This document shows, in pieces, positions 52,635-63,703 of a DNA stretch of 64,000 bases (position 1 is its first letter; every line of letters starts with the position of its first letter). Made by a program: the position numbers and the translations under genes. The notes beneath the pieces were generated by a model, which saw only the letters and a list, made by a program, of their open reading frames with translations, was not told the origin of the DNA and made no database searches. This stretch comes from Norana najaformis (lineage: Eukaryota > Annelida > Clitellata > Crassiclitellata > Hormogastridae): assembly GCA_964023275.1 (NCBI GenBank), contig OZ029928.1, forward strand, positions 20,459,535-20,523,534, given 5' to 3'.

Positions 52635-53189
52635 GGTGTGTCGCTTCGCCGTTTAAACACGAATCGCTAGCATAGATGTTTTTATCTCTCTCCGGTGGCA
52701 AACTCAGCTGAGCGTAACTGTGTCAACAATACCGCGTCAAACCACTCAGCTCTAGGCCTTCCTCCAAGCGGTGTGGACGCCCATGTTCACAGTCATCAGG
52801 TCTTTCTCTTCGACGCTAGTCCATGTGGTCCTAGGTCGCCCGTGTTGTCTTTTTCAAGCACTTAGAGGATGTTTTGATGCAAACTTTTGCGATGATTTTC
52901 TCCAACAAAAAAAACATTTCCTTTGGACACATCAGCAATAATAAATTACTAACATCATTATGTAATGTAATCATTTAACTAATTATGTAATTTTAAGTTT
53001 TTTTGGTAACCTGCGCTAGCTGATTTGACTAAGCGCCGATAGATTGGTTGGTTCCTAGCTGACATATCTTTTGTGTGGAACTAAGAAATTTTGTCGATTT
53101 GCGTAGCATAGCATAATATAGGAAGGGTTTTAAGTGTTTCAAAAGAGATGGCTGCCTGCCAGGTTTCCTACCTGTCTGCCTGCCTGCCT

Positions 53190-53325
53190 GCCCCCCGGCT
53201 CTCGACCTGGAACCGAACCCTTCTACCTGTCGATTTTGTTTTGACTGAGCACCTGTGAATAAGCTGATTCCCGCGACTTAGCTTTCGTTGGGCTCTGTGG
53301 AAATCCCGAGTTTGCGATGTAATCT
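53190..53325 (+). mobile_element. LINE tail copy, subtelomeric side
   Basis: GATTTTGTTTTGACTGAGCA, CCTGTGAATAAGCTGATTCC and GCTTTCGTTGGGCTCTGTGG match the family at 14690-14915. A short TGCC repeat (53153-53191) precedes it, as the CCTG array does in the copy at 1-660. Confidence 0.65.
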
Positions 53326-54686
53326 GTGTTAGAGCCACTGCATATAAAGCGTTTGAAAACCACGTACCGTGTGTAGTTATCGTGTAGAAATTTCTCAGCC
53401 CAGCCAGAAGCTGGGTCAAAGAGATTAGCTTATTCATCGACCGTTGTCTAGCGAGATCGCATCTGCAAGAGCCAGATTCCGTGGCCAGTTTTCACGCCAG
53501 TTAAAAATTTCCAGAGAGTTGATGCCAATGCGATGTTATGGCATGTTAATGCGATGTTGATCTGCTGTTGAAACGTAAATGGTGTTCCTCTTCTGTGATG
53601 GTTGGACTAAAATTTTAGTCTGATTTTCATTTCTTCTGTGAGCCGTTGTGCTGTCTGATTGAAAAGGGTCGGAAGGAAGATATAAATGTACACGGCTTTA
53701 TACAGCGACTTTGTGGCCTCGACCCTGCTCATTTCGCAATGAATTTATGGGGTGAGATCCTTCACACCGATGTCCGTTTGAATGGGCGCCACGCCACTTA
53801 AGGTCCCCGTGTACGGACCGTGCTATGGGATTACAGCATTGTTGGTTAAAGTGCAGAAAGTGGGTTTAACCATGTGAAGAAGTTGTTTGGAGAATAGTAG
53901 CTGTTGGAACACTGATGTAGCAGCTCTTAGGAACCTAACTGAGGATTCACTGAGGAATTGCTCGCGGGTCAAAATCAGTGTTGGCGTTTAAGAAAGAATG
54001 AGAGGTTTGCATGCAGTCGAATGATGCACGTGATGCTGGAAGGAAATTTCATCCATGGAAGACGGCTAATTTCGGAGTCCGTATTCTGTTACGAATGACG
54101 AATGTAAACACGTTCTGTGCATAGCTAATCTAAAGACTTGTATAGCGTCGTTGTCATAATGCACAAAGAATCAGTCGGTGGTCGCTTCATGGGAAACTGT
54201 AGTCGAGAGTCACTGGAATCATTGGGAAAGTTTCGTTAGAACCTAGACCAGGGAAACCAGAAACCAGGCTACAGTGGAAAGCATAAAGATGACTGTTAGA
54301 GAGTTGAAAAATATGCAAGTACATGTTGTCAATGTTACGTGATGGGCTGGATATCAGCCCATCCCTGTTTTAAGCACACCTGTTAAAAGGCGTAGCACGG
54401 GCAGTCGAATAAAGGACGTCAAACACGTAACAGTCATTTTTACAATATACTTGTGTGCAAGTTCTGTTGGGTGGCAACTGAATATTTGTTTTGCCTGATG
54501 GGCGAACTGAAAGAAGTCGTCGGATTCATTTCTTCTAAGAGTTGTTGTGTTGCCTGACAGAAAGCGGTCAGAATCAAGGTAAGCAATGAACATTCGAGAT
54601 ACGATGCTGACAGGCACAATGAAACGAAGTTAAGCACAGTAGGATTTGAATGATGAACGATGTCGGTGGAAAAGGTGCCTTGTCGG

Positions 54687-54718
<32 letters not shown>

Positions 54719-55148
54719 CACGTTTGCATTACTTGAGCCCTTTGTCCATGGTGCTGAGATGTGCTTATTGTAGAAGTCTTTTTGAACCTACTTGCATGGT
54801 CTTCCTTGTCATGTATAGAAACTGGAACCTCTTTTTAAAAGCAAAACAGCACATTTGCTTTTCACAAACCCTATTCATGGCGGCCGGTGTACAGTTGGGG
54901 CAAATGTCCCTCAGTAGCCGCTACTGTTGATTATATTGGGCAAACCACTCTGCCTCTGACTGTACTGTTCGGTTTTTCTTAAAGCAGATTGTGGGTTTTA
55001 GCAGACATTTAAACAGAAAGAAACCAGTCATCGCTGTGTGATTTCTGTTTATAACCTACAAGGCATGAGTGCATACATACTATTTAAATCATTGACTGAC
55101 AGCTAGTCTAGGGCCTCCTCTGGTAGGCCTTCATTACATGGCACTCTA

Positions 55149-55150
<2 letters not shown>
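53326..55150. other. Gene-free subtelomeric stretch
   Basis: No conserved exon is seen on either strand. It includes a (CTG)n run at about 54688-54718. Confidence 0.5.
54688..54718. repeat. (CTG)n trinucleotide run, about 10 copies
   Basis: Uninterrupted CTG units giving polyleucine or polyalanine in overlapping frames. No gene context is recognised. Confidence 0.9.
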
Positions 55151-55154
<4 letters not shown>

Positions 55155-55187
<33 letters not shown>

Positions 55188-55190
55188 GAC
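55155..55190. repeat. (GA)n microsatellite
   Basis: GAGAGA run at the left edge of the subtelomeric satellite block. Confidence 0.93.
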
Positions 55191-55224
55191 AGAGAGACAG
55201 AAAGACAGAGAGTAAATCAGTTTC

Positions 55225-55990
55225 GTGTTTTTGTCCCATTTCCCGACTTTTTTCGTGTTTTCGACAGTTTTCTAAAGGTATTTCGACTTTGTTCATCATC
55301 ATCATCATCGTCATGATCCATGGGCCAAGAGCCCGTAGGTGTCCATTGCATGCATTGTCGCTTGTCTGCACAGTTCCCGATCTTGTGCTGTTCTTATCTA
55401 TGATTGTCATTGCATTGGATTTCCTTCGTCTGTTTCCTTTATGAACGGAGTATCTGCACCCATCCGTTCGACCCTTGCACTTCTCTATGAAATGAGTTCC
55501 AGGCTTGGGACTGGCTCTGATATCCTTGTGGCAACAGAGGCGGCGTTGCCGCCCACGTTAGCCAGCTGTTTCAGGGTTCCTGCTGAGCCTGTCCACCTCG
55601 CGAAGCGCCCTAGGTGGTACCTCGGCCAAGACCTTCACCACTGATGGCATAGCCTCAGCAGGCATTCCCTTACTTGGCTGTTTTCACCCCCTCACCACGT
55701 TGAAGTGTGAGTCGGACTTTGAGGGGGCTTTGTTACCCATCTCTAAAGCGTTTTTTTCGCGTTTTTGACTCTTTCTAGCGGTTTTTTGATGTTTGTGACA
55801 TTTTGGTAAAGCTTTAACTGTGTTTTTTTAAACCATCTATCAAGGATTTTCGTGTTTTTGACCGCTTTAGAAAGCTTGTTTCGTGTTTTTGACCCTATTT
55901 TAGCGTTTTTTCGATGTTTTTGACCATTTCCTAAAGGTATTTCCGTGTTTGTTACCCATCTATCAAGGATTTTTCGTGTTTTTGACCGGT
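55225..55990. repeat. Degenerate TTTTTCGTGTTTTTGAC satellite, interrupted by an insertion
   Basis: Imperfect tandem units with TTTTTCGTGTTTTTGACC, CTAAAGGTATTT and TTACCCATCTATCAAGGA run from 55225 to 55990, split by the retroelement at 55294-55727. Frames rich in K and N on the minus strand come from this repeat. Confidence 0.75.
55294..55727 (-). mobile_element. 434-bp GAT-tailed retroelement with 7-bp target duplication
   Basis: Flanked by direct repeats CTTTGTT at 55287-55293 and 55728-55734. Read on the minus strand it starts CCCCCTCAAAGTCCG and ends in CATGGATCATGACGATGATG plus further GAT units. No complete ORF is present, so it is a SINE or a 5'-truncated LINE end. A shorter copy lies at 14927-14973. 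A paralogous satellite unit at about 55932-55975 shows the uninterrupted site. Confidence 0.8.
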
Positions 55991-56610
55991 TCGAAATTAT
56001 CCTCTCGGGCTTCGATATGACCATCTCACTTTTCGATATGACTGCGTATGAGATCGATATTACCGTCTCACACTTCGATATTACAGCCTCAGGCATCGAT
56101 ACGACGACATGAAACTTCGATATGACCTTCTTAGACTTCGACACGACCAGCTCAGATTTCGATATGAACACCTCAGACTTCGATAAGACCGTCTCATACT
56201 TCGACTTGACCGGGTCGGACTGCAATACGACAATTTCAGACTTCGATATGACCATATCAATCTTCGATACGACCGCGCCAGACTTCGATATTACCGTCTG
56301 AGACATCGATATGACAGCTTCAGACATCGATACGACCACCGGAGACTACGACTTGACCATTTCACACTTCGATATCATCGTCTCCTATTTCAATATGACC
56401 ATCTCACACTTCGTTATCACCATCTCAGACTTCGAGTTTCCCGGACTTCGATATTACCATCTCAGCCTTCGTTCTCACCATCTCAGACTTCGTTATGACC
56501 ATCTTAGGCTTCGATTTGACCATCTCAGCCTTCGACAAGACCATGTCAGACTTTGATTTGAGCACCTGACACTTCGTTATGACCACCTTAGACTTAGGCT
56601 GTACTATCAA
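55990..56610 (+). repeat. 21-bp satellite, forward half (GACTTCGATATGACCATCTCA)
   Basis: About 30 degenerate 21-bp units. Because the unit is 21 bp, a minus-strand frame (to 56339) stays open with a heptapeptide pattern of the SKSEMVI type. I regard that as a repeat artefact pending transcript data. Confidence 0.9.
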
Positions 56611-57245
56611 AGTCTGAGTCGGTCATTTCGTAGTTTGAATTGCTCATAGCAAAATATGAGATGGTCAGATGGACGTCTCAGATGGTCTGATCGAAGTCCT
56701 ATACGGTCATATCGAAGTGGGAGATGGTCATATCGAAGTCTGAGGCGGTCAAGTCGATGTCTGGAATGGTGATATCGAAGTCTAAGCCTCTTATAACGAG
56801 GTCTTAGATGGTCATATCGAAGTCTGAGGCGGTCATGTCGAAGTACGAGGCTGTCATATCGAATTCTGGGGTGGTCATTACGAAGTCTAAGATGGTGAGA
56901 TCGAAGCTTAAGACAGTCATATCGAAGATGCTTATGTCGCAGATTGTCTAGTCGAACTCTAAGAGGGTCGTATTGAAGTCTGAAACGGTCAGTTCGAAGT
57001 CTTAGAGGTTATGTCGAAGTCTGAGGCGGTGATATCGAATCTGAGATGGTCATGTCGAAGTCTGAACTGGTGATAACGAAGTCTGAGGTGGTCATAACTA
57101 ACTCCGTGGCGGTCATATCAAAGTCTGAGATGATTATATCGAAGTCTGAGATGGTTCAACTCGAACTCATTGAGGTTCATATGGAACACTGACAGGGTCA
57201 TATTGAAGTCTGATATGGTCAATTCGAAGTTGAGGTGATATCGAA
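56611..57245 (-). repeat. 21-bp satellite, inverted half
   Basis: About 30 units with the reverse-complement consensus (GGTCATATCGAAGTCTGAG), so the array reverses direction near 56600-56615. Divergence is similar to or higher than in the forward half, and indels break the period more often. Confidence 0.9.
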
Positions 57246-57545
57246 GTCTAAGGTGCCGTGTACCAACTTTTCCGTGCTCTTGATAACTTCACACCACTTT
57301 CTCAGCGTTTTGACGTACTATATACGAACTTCTCCGTGCTTGTGACCACTCCAAACCCCTGTTTCATCGATTTTACGTACTATATACCGATTTTACGTGC
57401 TTTTGTCCACTCCGAACCACTTTTCAGCATTTGTATGCCCTATATTCCGACTTTTCCCATGCTTTTGACTACTGCAAACCAGTTTTTCAGCGCTTTTACG
57501 TACCATGTTCCGACTTTTCCAATGTTTTGACCACTCCAGACAATT
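57245..57545. repeat. About 66-bp degenerate tandem repeat, 4-5 copies
   Basis: Landmarks ACGTACTATATACCGA, TTTTCCGTGCTTTTGACCAC and CTCCAAACCACTTTTTCAGC recur roughly every 65-70 bp. Confidence 0.75.
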
Positions 57546-57549
57546 TCAT

Positions 57550-58310
57550 AAAATGTAACTTTTTTCGTGTAGTTCTGGTGCATTTTTCGGGAAATGTCAC
57601 ATTTTTCGTGAAATGCCACATTTTTAGCAACATGTGATATTTCGTGAGAAAGGTTATATTTCTCAAGACATGTCACATTTCTCATGTAATGTCATATTTC
57701 TCTAAAAAAAATCACATTTCTCATGACATGTCACATTTTACGTGATGTGCCACATGTCATTTGACATGTGACATCGCATTTCAGAACACATTTCACATCA
57801 CATTTAATATCTCATCCTATTTCATATAACAAATAGCATCACATTTCACGTCACGTTTCACATAATGTCACATGTCACAATACATGTCATATCACATGTC
57901 ACATCATGTCATATAACCCTAACCCTAACCTCAACCCATCACGATTCATCTCACGTCACGTCATATCACAAGTCACCCCACATTTCACACACCATTTCAC
58001 ATAACATTTAATATCACTTCATATGTTACATCACATGCTACTTCGCATCCCTTTATGTCACATTAACATCACATTTCACACAATCTGCCTCATCACATTT
58101 CGCATCACATTTTACATCATGTTTTACATCATGTTTTACATAACATGTCACATTCCATGCCACATTGCATTTCACTTCACATTTCACATCTTATCACATG
58201 TCACTTCACATGTCATATCATATGTCACATCACATTTCACATAACATTTCACATCATATCGTATATTTCATCACATTTCACATGACATTTCAGAAATGAG
58301 AACTATTATT
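57550..58310. repeat. Degenerate ACATTTCACATC satellite
   Basis: Short (about 10-12 bp) imperfect units of CACATTTCACATCA and variants. A small interstitial telomere patch (ACCCTAACCCTAACC) lies at 57916-57931. 58310-58400 continues as TATAGTATACC-type palindromic AT-rich DNA. Confidence 0.85.
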
Positions 58311-58604
58311 ATAGTTTACCATAATGTATAGTATTTCACAGAGTACAGTACACCATGGAGTATACTATAGTATACCACAAAGTATAGTATGCCATATATG
58401 TGGGAAACGGTGCTGGAGGTAGCGAAGGGGTCTGTGGGGCCTCCCATGTGCAACAGAGGGACCAGACTCCGATCAAACCGCTATTTTCCATGTACTATAT
58501 GAATGACTCACGAACGGACAAAAATCGCCGCGGCCATCTGATTTCCATATGTTGATCTATCTGCAACCGTAAGTCGACTGTGAGAGCGCCTCTACAACCA
58601 ATAG

Positions 58605-58650
58605 ACCGACCGACGATCGACCGACCGACCGACCGACCGACGGACAGACA
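58605..58650. repeat. (GACC)n tetranucleotide run
   Basis: ACCGACCGACC array ending in GACAGACAGATCG. Confidence 0.9.
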
Positions 58651-58938
58651 GATCGAACGAACGATATATCTGCTTATAACTGATATGCATTTACACCTTC
58701 TCTTCTGCAATTGTTTTATGCTCATTATTGGCACTTCTGCGATTTAGGTGACTTTCGTGCAGTGTCAAAACCAGTTGCTATAAACTGGAAAAATTTCTAA
58801 CAAAGATATCCAAGCATTCACCTGAGTGATGTCAATTACTTTCACTTTAATAATTTTTAAAACATTGAATAAACTAGTGAACCGACTTGCGATTCACCTT
58901 GCGTAGGTGAACGTTTCTATGTTTGTTTTCTAGAACTG

Positions 58939-59980
58939 CAATGGGATCACGGGATGCTAGCTTGCCAAGGAGGCAAAGAGCAAACAGAAGAAACTGCAGT
59001 GGATGGTTGGATTTGGCTGACGTCAAAAGTGGCCACAGACAAGGTTCCTCTTTCTTGAGACTTCTTTAGATACTCATTTTTAGAAGCTACTTTTTAAATG
59101 CTGTTCATTACTTTCTGAGATTATTATTCCTGTTATTGATATCAATGATGGTTTCAGGCTAGTTGGTAAGGTAGAAGGTGTATAGAATGACTTATGTTCT
59201 GGTTTGGTGAGAGTCGTTTTCTTTTTTGAGTGGTCTTAGGCAACCTAATGGGTGGTGAATGCAATTGTCTTCTTGGAATTGATGTAGCAGTAATTGCTGC
59301 CAATGTGAGAAAATACTGGAGAAAGTGATAAAGATGCACAGCAATGCTATGCATCTCTGAATCTAGTTTGAACCCAAGTAATGAAGCCTTTTGTGTTGCA
59401 AACGCTCTCTCTGCTTCATGGAATGCCGTGAAATACCTCAAGTCAGTAGAGAATGTCAGCTTTCGTTACATTATGAAAAGCACATGACATGCGAACGGTT
59501 AGTAAATCTGAATGTGAGGCACTTAATTTGCGGAATATGGTAACAAATTTGCTTTCTACTTGGTTTTATAAACTTCGCAGGACAGTCAAGTTGACAACAC
59601 TTTTAACTATATATTTTTTATGTTGGTCATAATTTTAGTGATTTATTTTGTGAAGTTCATCGCGGTGAGTAAGAAGTTGTGTTTGTACTTGATCCGTGCA
59701 CAGAAAAGCGAATACAATTGAACATTATTAGATGGTTTGCTAGAGAGAGTAATTTTCCTTTATTTTGATCTCAGTTGCATTGTTGCTTTGAACTTCACGT
59801 ACATACAAACAAGTGATTCTTTCACTTGACTGATATTTAATTTCGGTACAGGTTTTTGTAGATTCTTTTTTGTTTGCAGAAACTGTAAATGGTTTTTTCT
59901 GGAAAAGTGGAGAATGTGTCCTGTCAAAAAAGGCACTGCTGCTGACCAGTTACATGGCGAGCCTCAGCGACAGGAAGTAA
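58939..59980 (+). CDS. Very tentative two-exon small gene
   Basis: A short frame at 58939-59041 (MGSRDASLPRRQRANRRN, later WLDLADVKSGHRQ) is preceded by an acceptor-like TTTTCTAG and followed by CAAG/GTTCCT, a weak donor. A second segment after a strong acceptor (TTTTTTGTTTGCAG, about 59866-59879) opens in compatible phase and encodes ETVNGFFWKSGECVLSKKAL, later MASLSDRK, then a stop. No family is recognised. The joint product would be about 67 residues. Confidence 0.15.
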
Positions 59981-60249
59981 TATGTACAAGCGAGGTTTGC
60001 TTTCTTCTACTCCATCTTCAGTTACTGTGGAAGATGAGGGTGAGTGTTTGCTGTTCTTAAATTCCAATTAGTGGCCTAGAGCAGAAAATACTTTCTCATG
60101 TTGGCGGCTGAATCGATTTACATCACGTAGATTTCACCAGAGACGTTGAGGCTCATTATAGTTGAGATTTCAGATTGAGCTGGTGGAAGTTGATTTGCGT
60201 CAGGGTTAGGATCATATCATTGGTTGATGTTAATGTTATTAGTTATGCT

Positions 60250-60620
60250 AGATATGGAAAGAAATAAATAAGCTGTGAACTTCTATAGTGTCGGTGTAGT
60301 GATGCTTTAGTTGATGGTTGCTGTGAAAGAAATTGTACAAGGGAAATTGCTGGGTGAATCTGGTCACAAGCGAAGAGGGGAATCGGAGAAGATGCAGGAA
60401 CGGCCTACGGAGGAAATAAGTCTTGACTTGGTATCTAAAGGCCAGGACGGACGTTTGAGATAACGTTTGCGAGAAGGGAGTTCCTGATTGTAGGGTGGAT
60501 GACAGAAAACACATGCATGCCACGAGCTGTTCTTGTTCTGGAATAATCAGAAGAAGGCAATAAGGGCAGCATGAAGAGAAAGTCTTGGGAGTCCACGTAG
60601 AGTGAAGAGTCGGCTGAAAT
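60250..60620 (-). mobile_element. Degraded LINE 3' end, minus strand
   Basis: The minus-strand translation, with a frameshift, resembles the LINE C-terminal pattern (HVFSVIHPTIRNSLLANVIS, then a lysine/leucine segment). Similarity to the better-preserved elements is weak. Confidence 0.35.
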
Positions 60621-60837
60621 GTGTATATGATTAGACGGTCTTGAAATTTATTTGCGAGACTAAGTGGAGGCTTGGTGAAGCTTTATGAAATTTTGTGCGT
60701 TAATGTAAGAGTTTTTGTATAATTAGAAATGCCAAAGTGACGCTGTACATATGCAAGAAAGCGGTTGTTAAATTGTTGTTTAGAGTATGAATAACTTTTG
60801 AATAGGCTTTTATAGTAACTAAGTTACATTCACGACA

Positions 60838-61115
60838 TTTCAGTCGTATTGACGTTGACCCTAATCATATTCACATTCGAATGATACATTTCAGTCGTAT
60901 TGACGTTGACCCTAATCATATTCACATTCGAATGAGAATCAGCTGGAGATTGGTACTTATGCTAAGATTGAGATTCCTAATCATATTCACATTCGAATGA
61001 GAATCAGCTGCGATTCGTACTTATATTAAGATTGAGATTCCTAATCATATTCACATTCGAATGAGAATCAGCTGGAGATTAGTACTTATATTAAGATTGA
61101 GATTCCTAATCATAT
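60838..61115. repeat. Tandem repeats of 51 bp (two copies) and about 64-66 bp (three to four copies)
   Basis: The first block repeats CATTTCAGTCGTATTGACGT with GACCCTAATCATATTCACAT. The second repeats TTCACATTCGAATGAGAATC with TTAAGATTGAGATTCCTAAT. They share TAATCATATTCACATTCGAATGA. Confidence 0.88.
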
Positions 61116-61564
61116 TTATTTTAGAATTTGAATCCATTAGAGATTCAAGTTCAGATCTGGTTGACAAGCGCATTAAGTTGAGATGGATATTGATTCCAAT
61201 GAATCTGTGTAACTGACATTAAATTTCGGATTCATACAAAGTTAATTCTGTCATAAAGGTCCACACAACTTCATTGAAGTCAATATCAAGCGAAGTAGTA
61301 GAAATACTGTAGCTCCTGCAAAACCCACAGCTGTATCTAATCGAATTTCTTGTTCTATTTACATTCTCATTGAAATTCATATTCATATGCGATTAGTACG
61401 AGTTGGGGAATCGTTAGTGTTTATGTTAAGATTTGTGTTGATATGCGCATCTAATTGAGATTGAGGTATGCTATTTAATTGGTAACTATGTTCTAAGTAT
61501 CAGGTAACAACACTCCTGAAGTTCGGTGTACGCGAGGGACGCTAATTCAGGAGACGATCTACGC

Positions 61565-62327
61565 CTTGAGCGTCCCCGAACATCCTGTAGGTGTTTCTCG
61601 TAATGTATTAAATACTCGTGGACGCTATTTCCGAACATTAACACAAAATGAAGAAATTTATAATGTGATATGTTATAATTTATTAGACGATACTATATAC
61701 TATACTACGGTGTATTGTATGAATATATTTCTGAATGGGATTTTGAATACGATTCAGCAATTTCATTTCAACGCAAACACTATACTGTAGGGTTATAATA
61801 TGATGAAAATACTTGTAGTGGTAATTACTAATATGTAGGAATGCTTTCGCGCAACTACCGGTGGCAGCCTTTGCAAACGTAGAGTTTTTTAGGAGATTGT
61901 ATCTTGAATCATAATCTGACTTCTGATGGCTCTACAAAACCAACAGTGTAGTGTGACAGCATTGTTTTTCTGTTCAGTTGGAGGTTTCGTTTTTGCTTGT
62001 GCTTGGCTTTTGTTTTCTTATATGTCGTAGAAATGGTATTATCCTTTCAAATTTATATTGAAATTGCGTTGAAATGAAATTGCTGAATCGTATTCAAAAT
62101 CCCATTCAGAAGTATATTCATATTCAGATTTGCATTGATATTTGCATTTAGTCAAGGGTAAAGGAGTATAGCAGTCAACACACATAACACTGGTAAAGTT
62201 AACCGTAGCTTGAGGAACCTAAATAACAAGTTTCTAATGAGATTTGCATTGATTTTGCGGTAATATTCGGAACTAGCGTCCCCACACGTGTGAATCGTAA
62301 TGGAAAAAATTCTACGGGACGCTCAAG
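61565..62327. repeat. Large imperfect inverted repeat (foldback element)
   Basis: The inner arms are near-perfect for more than 55 bp: 61718-61776 (TTCTGAATGGGATTTTGAAT, then ACGATTCAGCAATTTCATTT) against its complement at 62061-62123. The outer ends also match: CTTGAGCGTCCC and GTGGACGCTA...TTCCGAA in the left arm against their complements near 62260-62327. The spacer is about 285 bp. No transposase is present. Confidence 0.85.
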
Positions 62328-62367
62328 CAGCATATAACCCAGCTATCCCATACATAATCCACAGAAT

Positions 62368-63336
62368 ATAACCCTAACCCTAACCCGTAATTGGCAACCC
62401 TAACCCTATTCTCTAACCCTAGCTTCTAACCCTAACCCTATTTTGTAACCCTAACCCTACTTTCCAACCCTAACCCCACTTGCCAACCCTAACCCCATTC
62501 TCGAAGCCAAACCCCACTTTCTAACCCTAACCCTAGTTTCCAAGCCAAACCCTAGTTTCTAACCCTAGTTTCCAACACTAGTTTCCAAACCTAACCCTAG
62601 TTTCCAACCCTAACCCTAGTTTCTAACCCTAGTTTCCAAACCTAACCCTAGTTTCTAACCCTAGTTTCCAAGCCTAACCCTAGTTTCCAAACCTAACCCT
62701 AGTTTCTAACCCTAGTTTCCAAACCTAACCCTAGTTTCTAACCCTAGTTTCCAAACCTAACCCTAGTTTCCAACACTAACCCTAGTTTCTAACCCTAGTT
62801 TCCAAACCTAACCCTAGTTTCTAACCCTAGTTTCCAAGCCTAACCCTAGTTTCCAAACCTAACCCTAGTTTCTAACCCTAGTTTCCAAACCTAACCCTAG
62901 TTTCTAACCCTAGTTTCCAAACCTAACCCTAGTTTCCAACACTAACCCTAGTTTCTAACCCCAGTTTCCAAACCTAACCCTAGTTTCTAACCCTAGTTTC
63001 CAAACCTAACCCTAGTTTCCAACACTAGTTTCCAAACCTAACCGTAGTTTCCAAACCTAGCCCTAGTTTGTAACCCTAGTTTCCAAACCTAACCCCAGTT
63101 TCTAACCCTAACCCCATTCTCGAAGCCTAACCCTAGTTTCCAACCCTAACTCGTGATTCAAACCCAAACTCTTGCTTCTAACCCCAACCATTCCTTCTAA
63201 CCCCAACCCTTCTTTCTAACCCTAACCCCATTTACTAACCCCAACCCCATTTTCTAACCCCAACCCCATTTTCTAACCCCAACCCCATTTACTAACCCCA
63301 ACACCATTTACTAACCCCAACAACACTTACTAACCC
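62368..63336 (-). repeat. Degenerate telomere-like array in CCCTAA orientation
   Basis: CCCTAA hexamers are interleaved with GTTTCC/GTTTCT spacers. A recurring higher-order unit of about 32 bp (CCTAGTTTCTAACCCTAG plus TTTCCAAACCTAAC) dominates 62530-63090. Toward the end the units become CTAACCCCAACCCCATTTA. It is opposite in orientation to the terminal array. Confidence 0.95.
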
Positions 63337-63340
63337 CGTA

Positions 63341-63662
63341 AGGGTTAGGGTTAGGGTTAGGGTTAGGGTTAGGGTTAGGGTTAGGGTTAGGGTTAGGGTT
63401 AGGGTTAGGGTTAGGGTTAGGGTTAGGGTTAGGGTTAGGGTTAGGGTTAGGGTTAGGGTTAGGGTTAGGGTTAGGGTTAGGGTTAGGGTTAGGGTTAGGG
63501 TTAGGGTTAGGGTTAGGGTTAGGGTTAGGGTTAGGGTTAGGGTTAGGGTTAGGGTTAGGGTTAGGGTTAGGGTTAGGGTTAGGGTTAGGGTTAGGGTTAG
63601 GGTTAGGGTTAGGGTTAGGGTTAGGGTTAGGGTTAGGGTTAGGGTTAGGGTTAGGGTTAGGG

Positions 63663-63703
<41 letters not shown>

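Noticed and set aside
55743-56339. 198-codon minus-strand frame with ISKSEMV-type heptads, possible coiled-coil protein
   Set aside because: The 21-bp satellite is a multiple of three and lacks stops in several frames. The opposite strand is open too, and the same satellite runs inverted next to it without preserving a frame.
62368-63336. Possible CRISPR-like or regularly spaced array
   Set aside because: The period comes from degenerate telomeric hexamers with GTTTCC spacers in a eukaryotic chromosome end; the spacers are repeats, not unique sequences.
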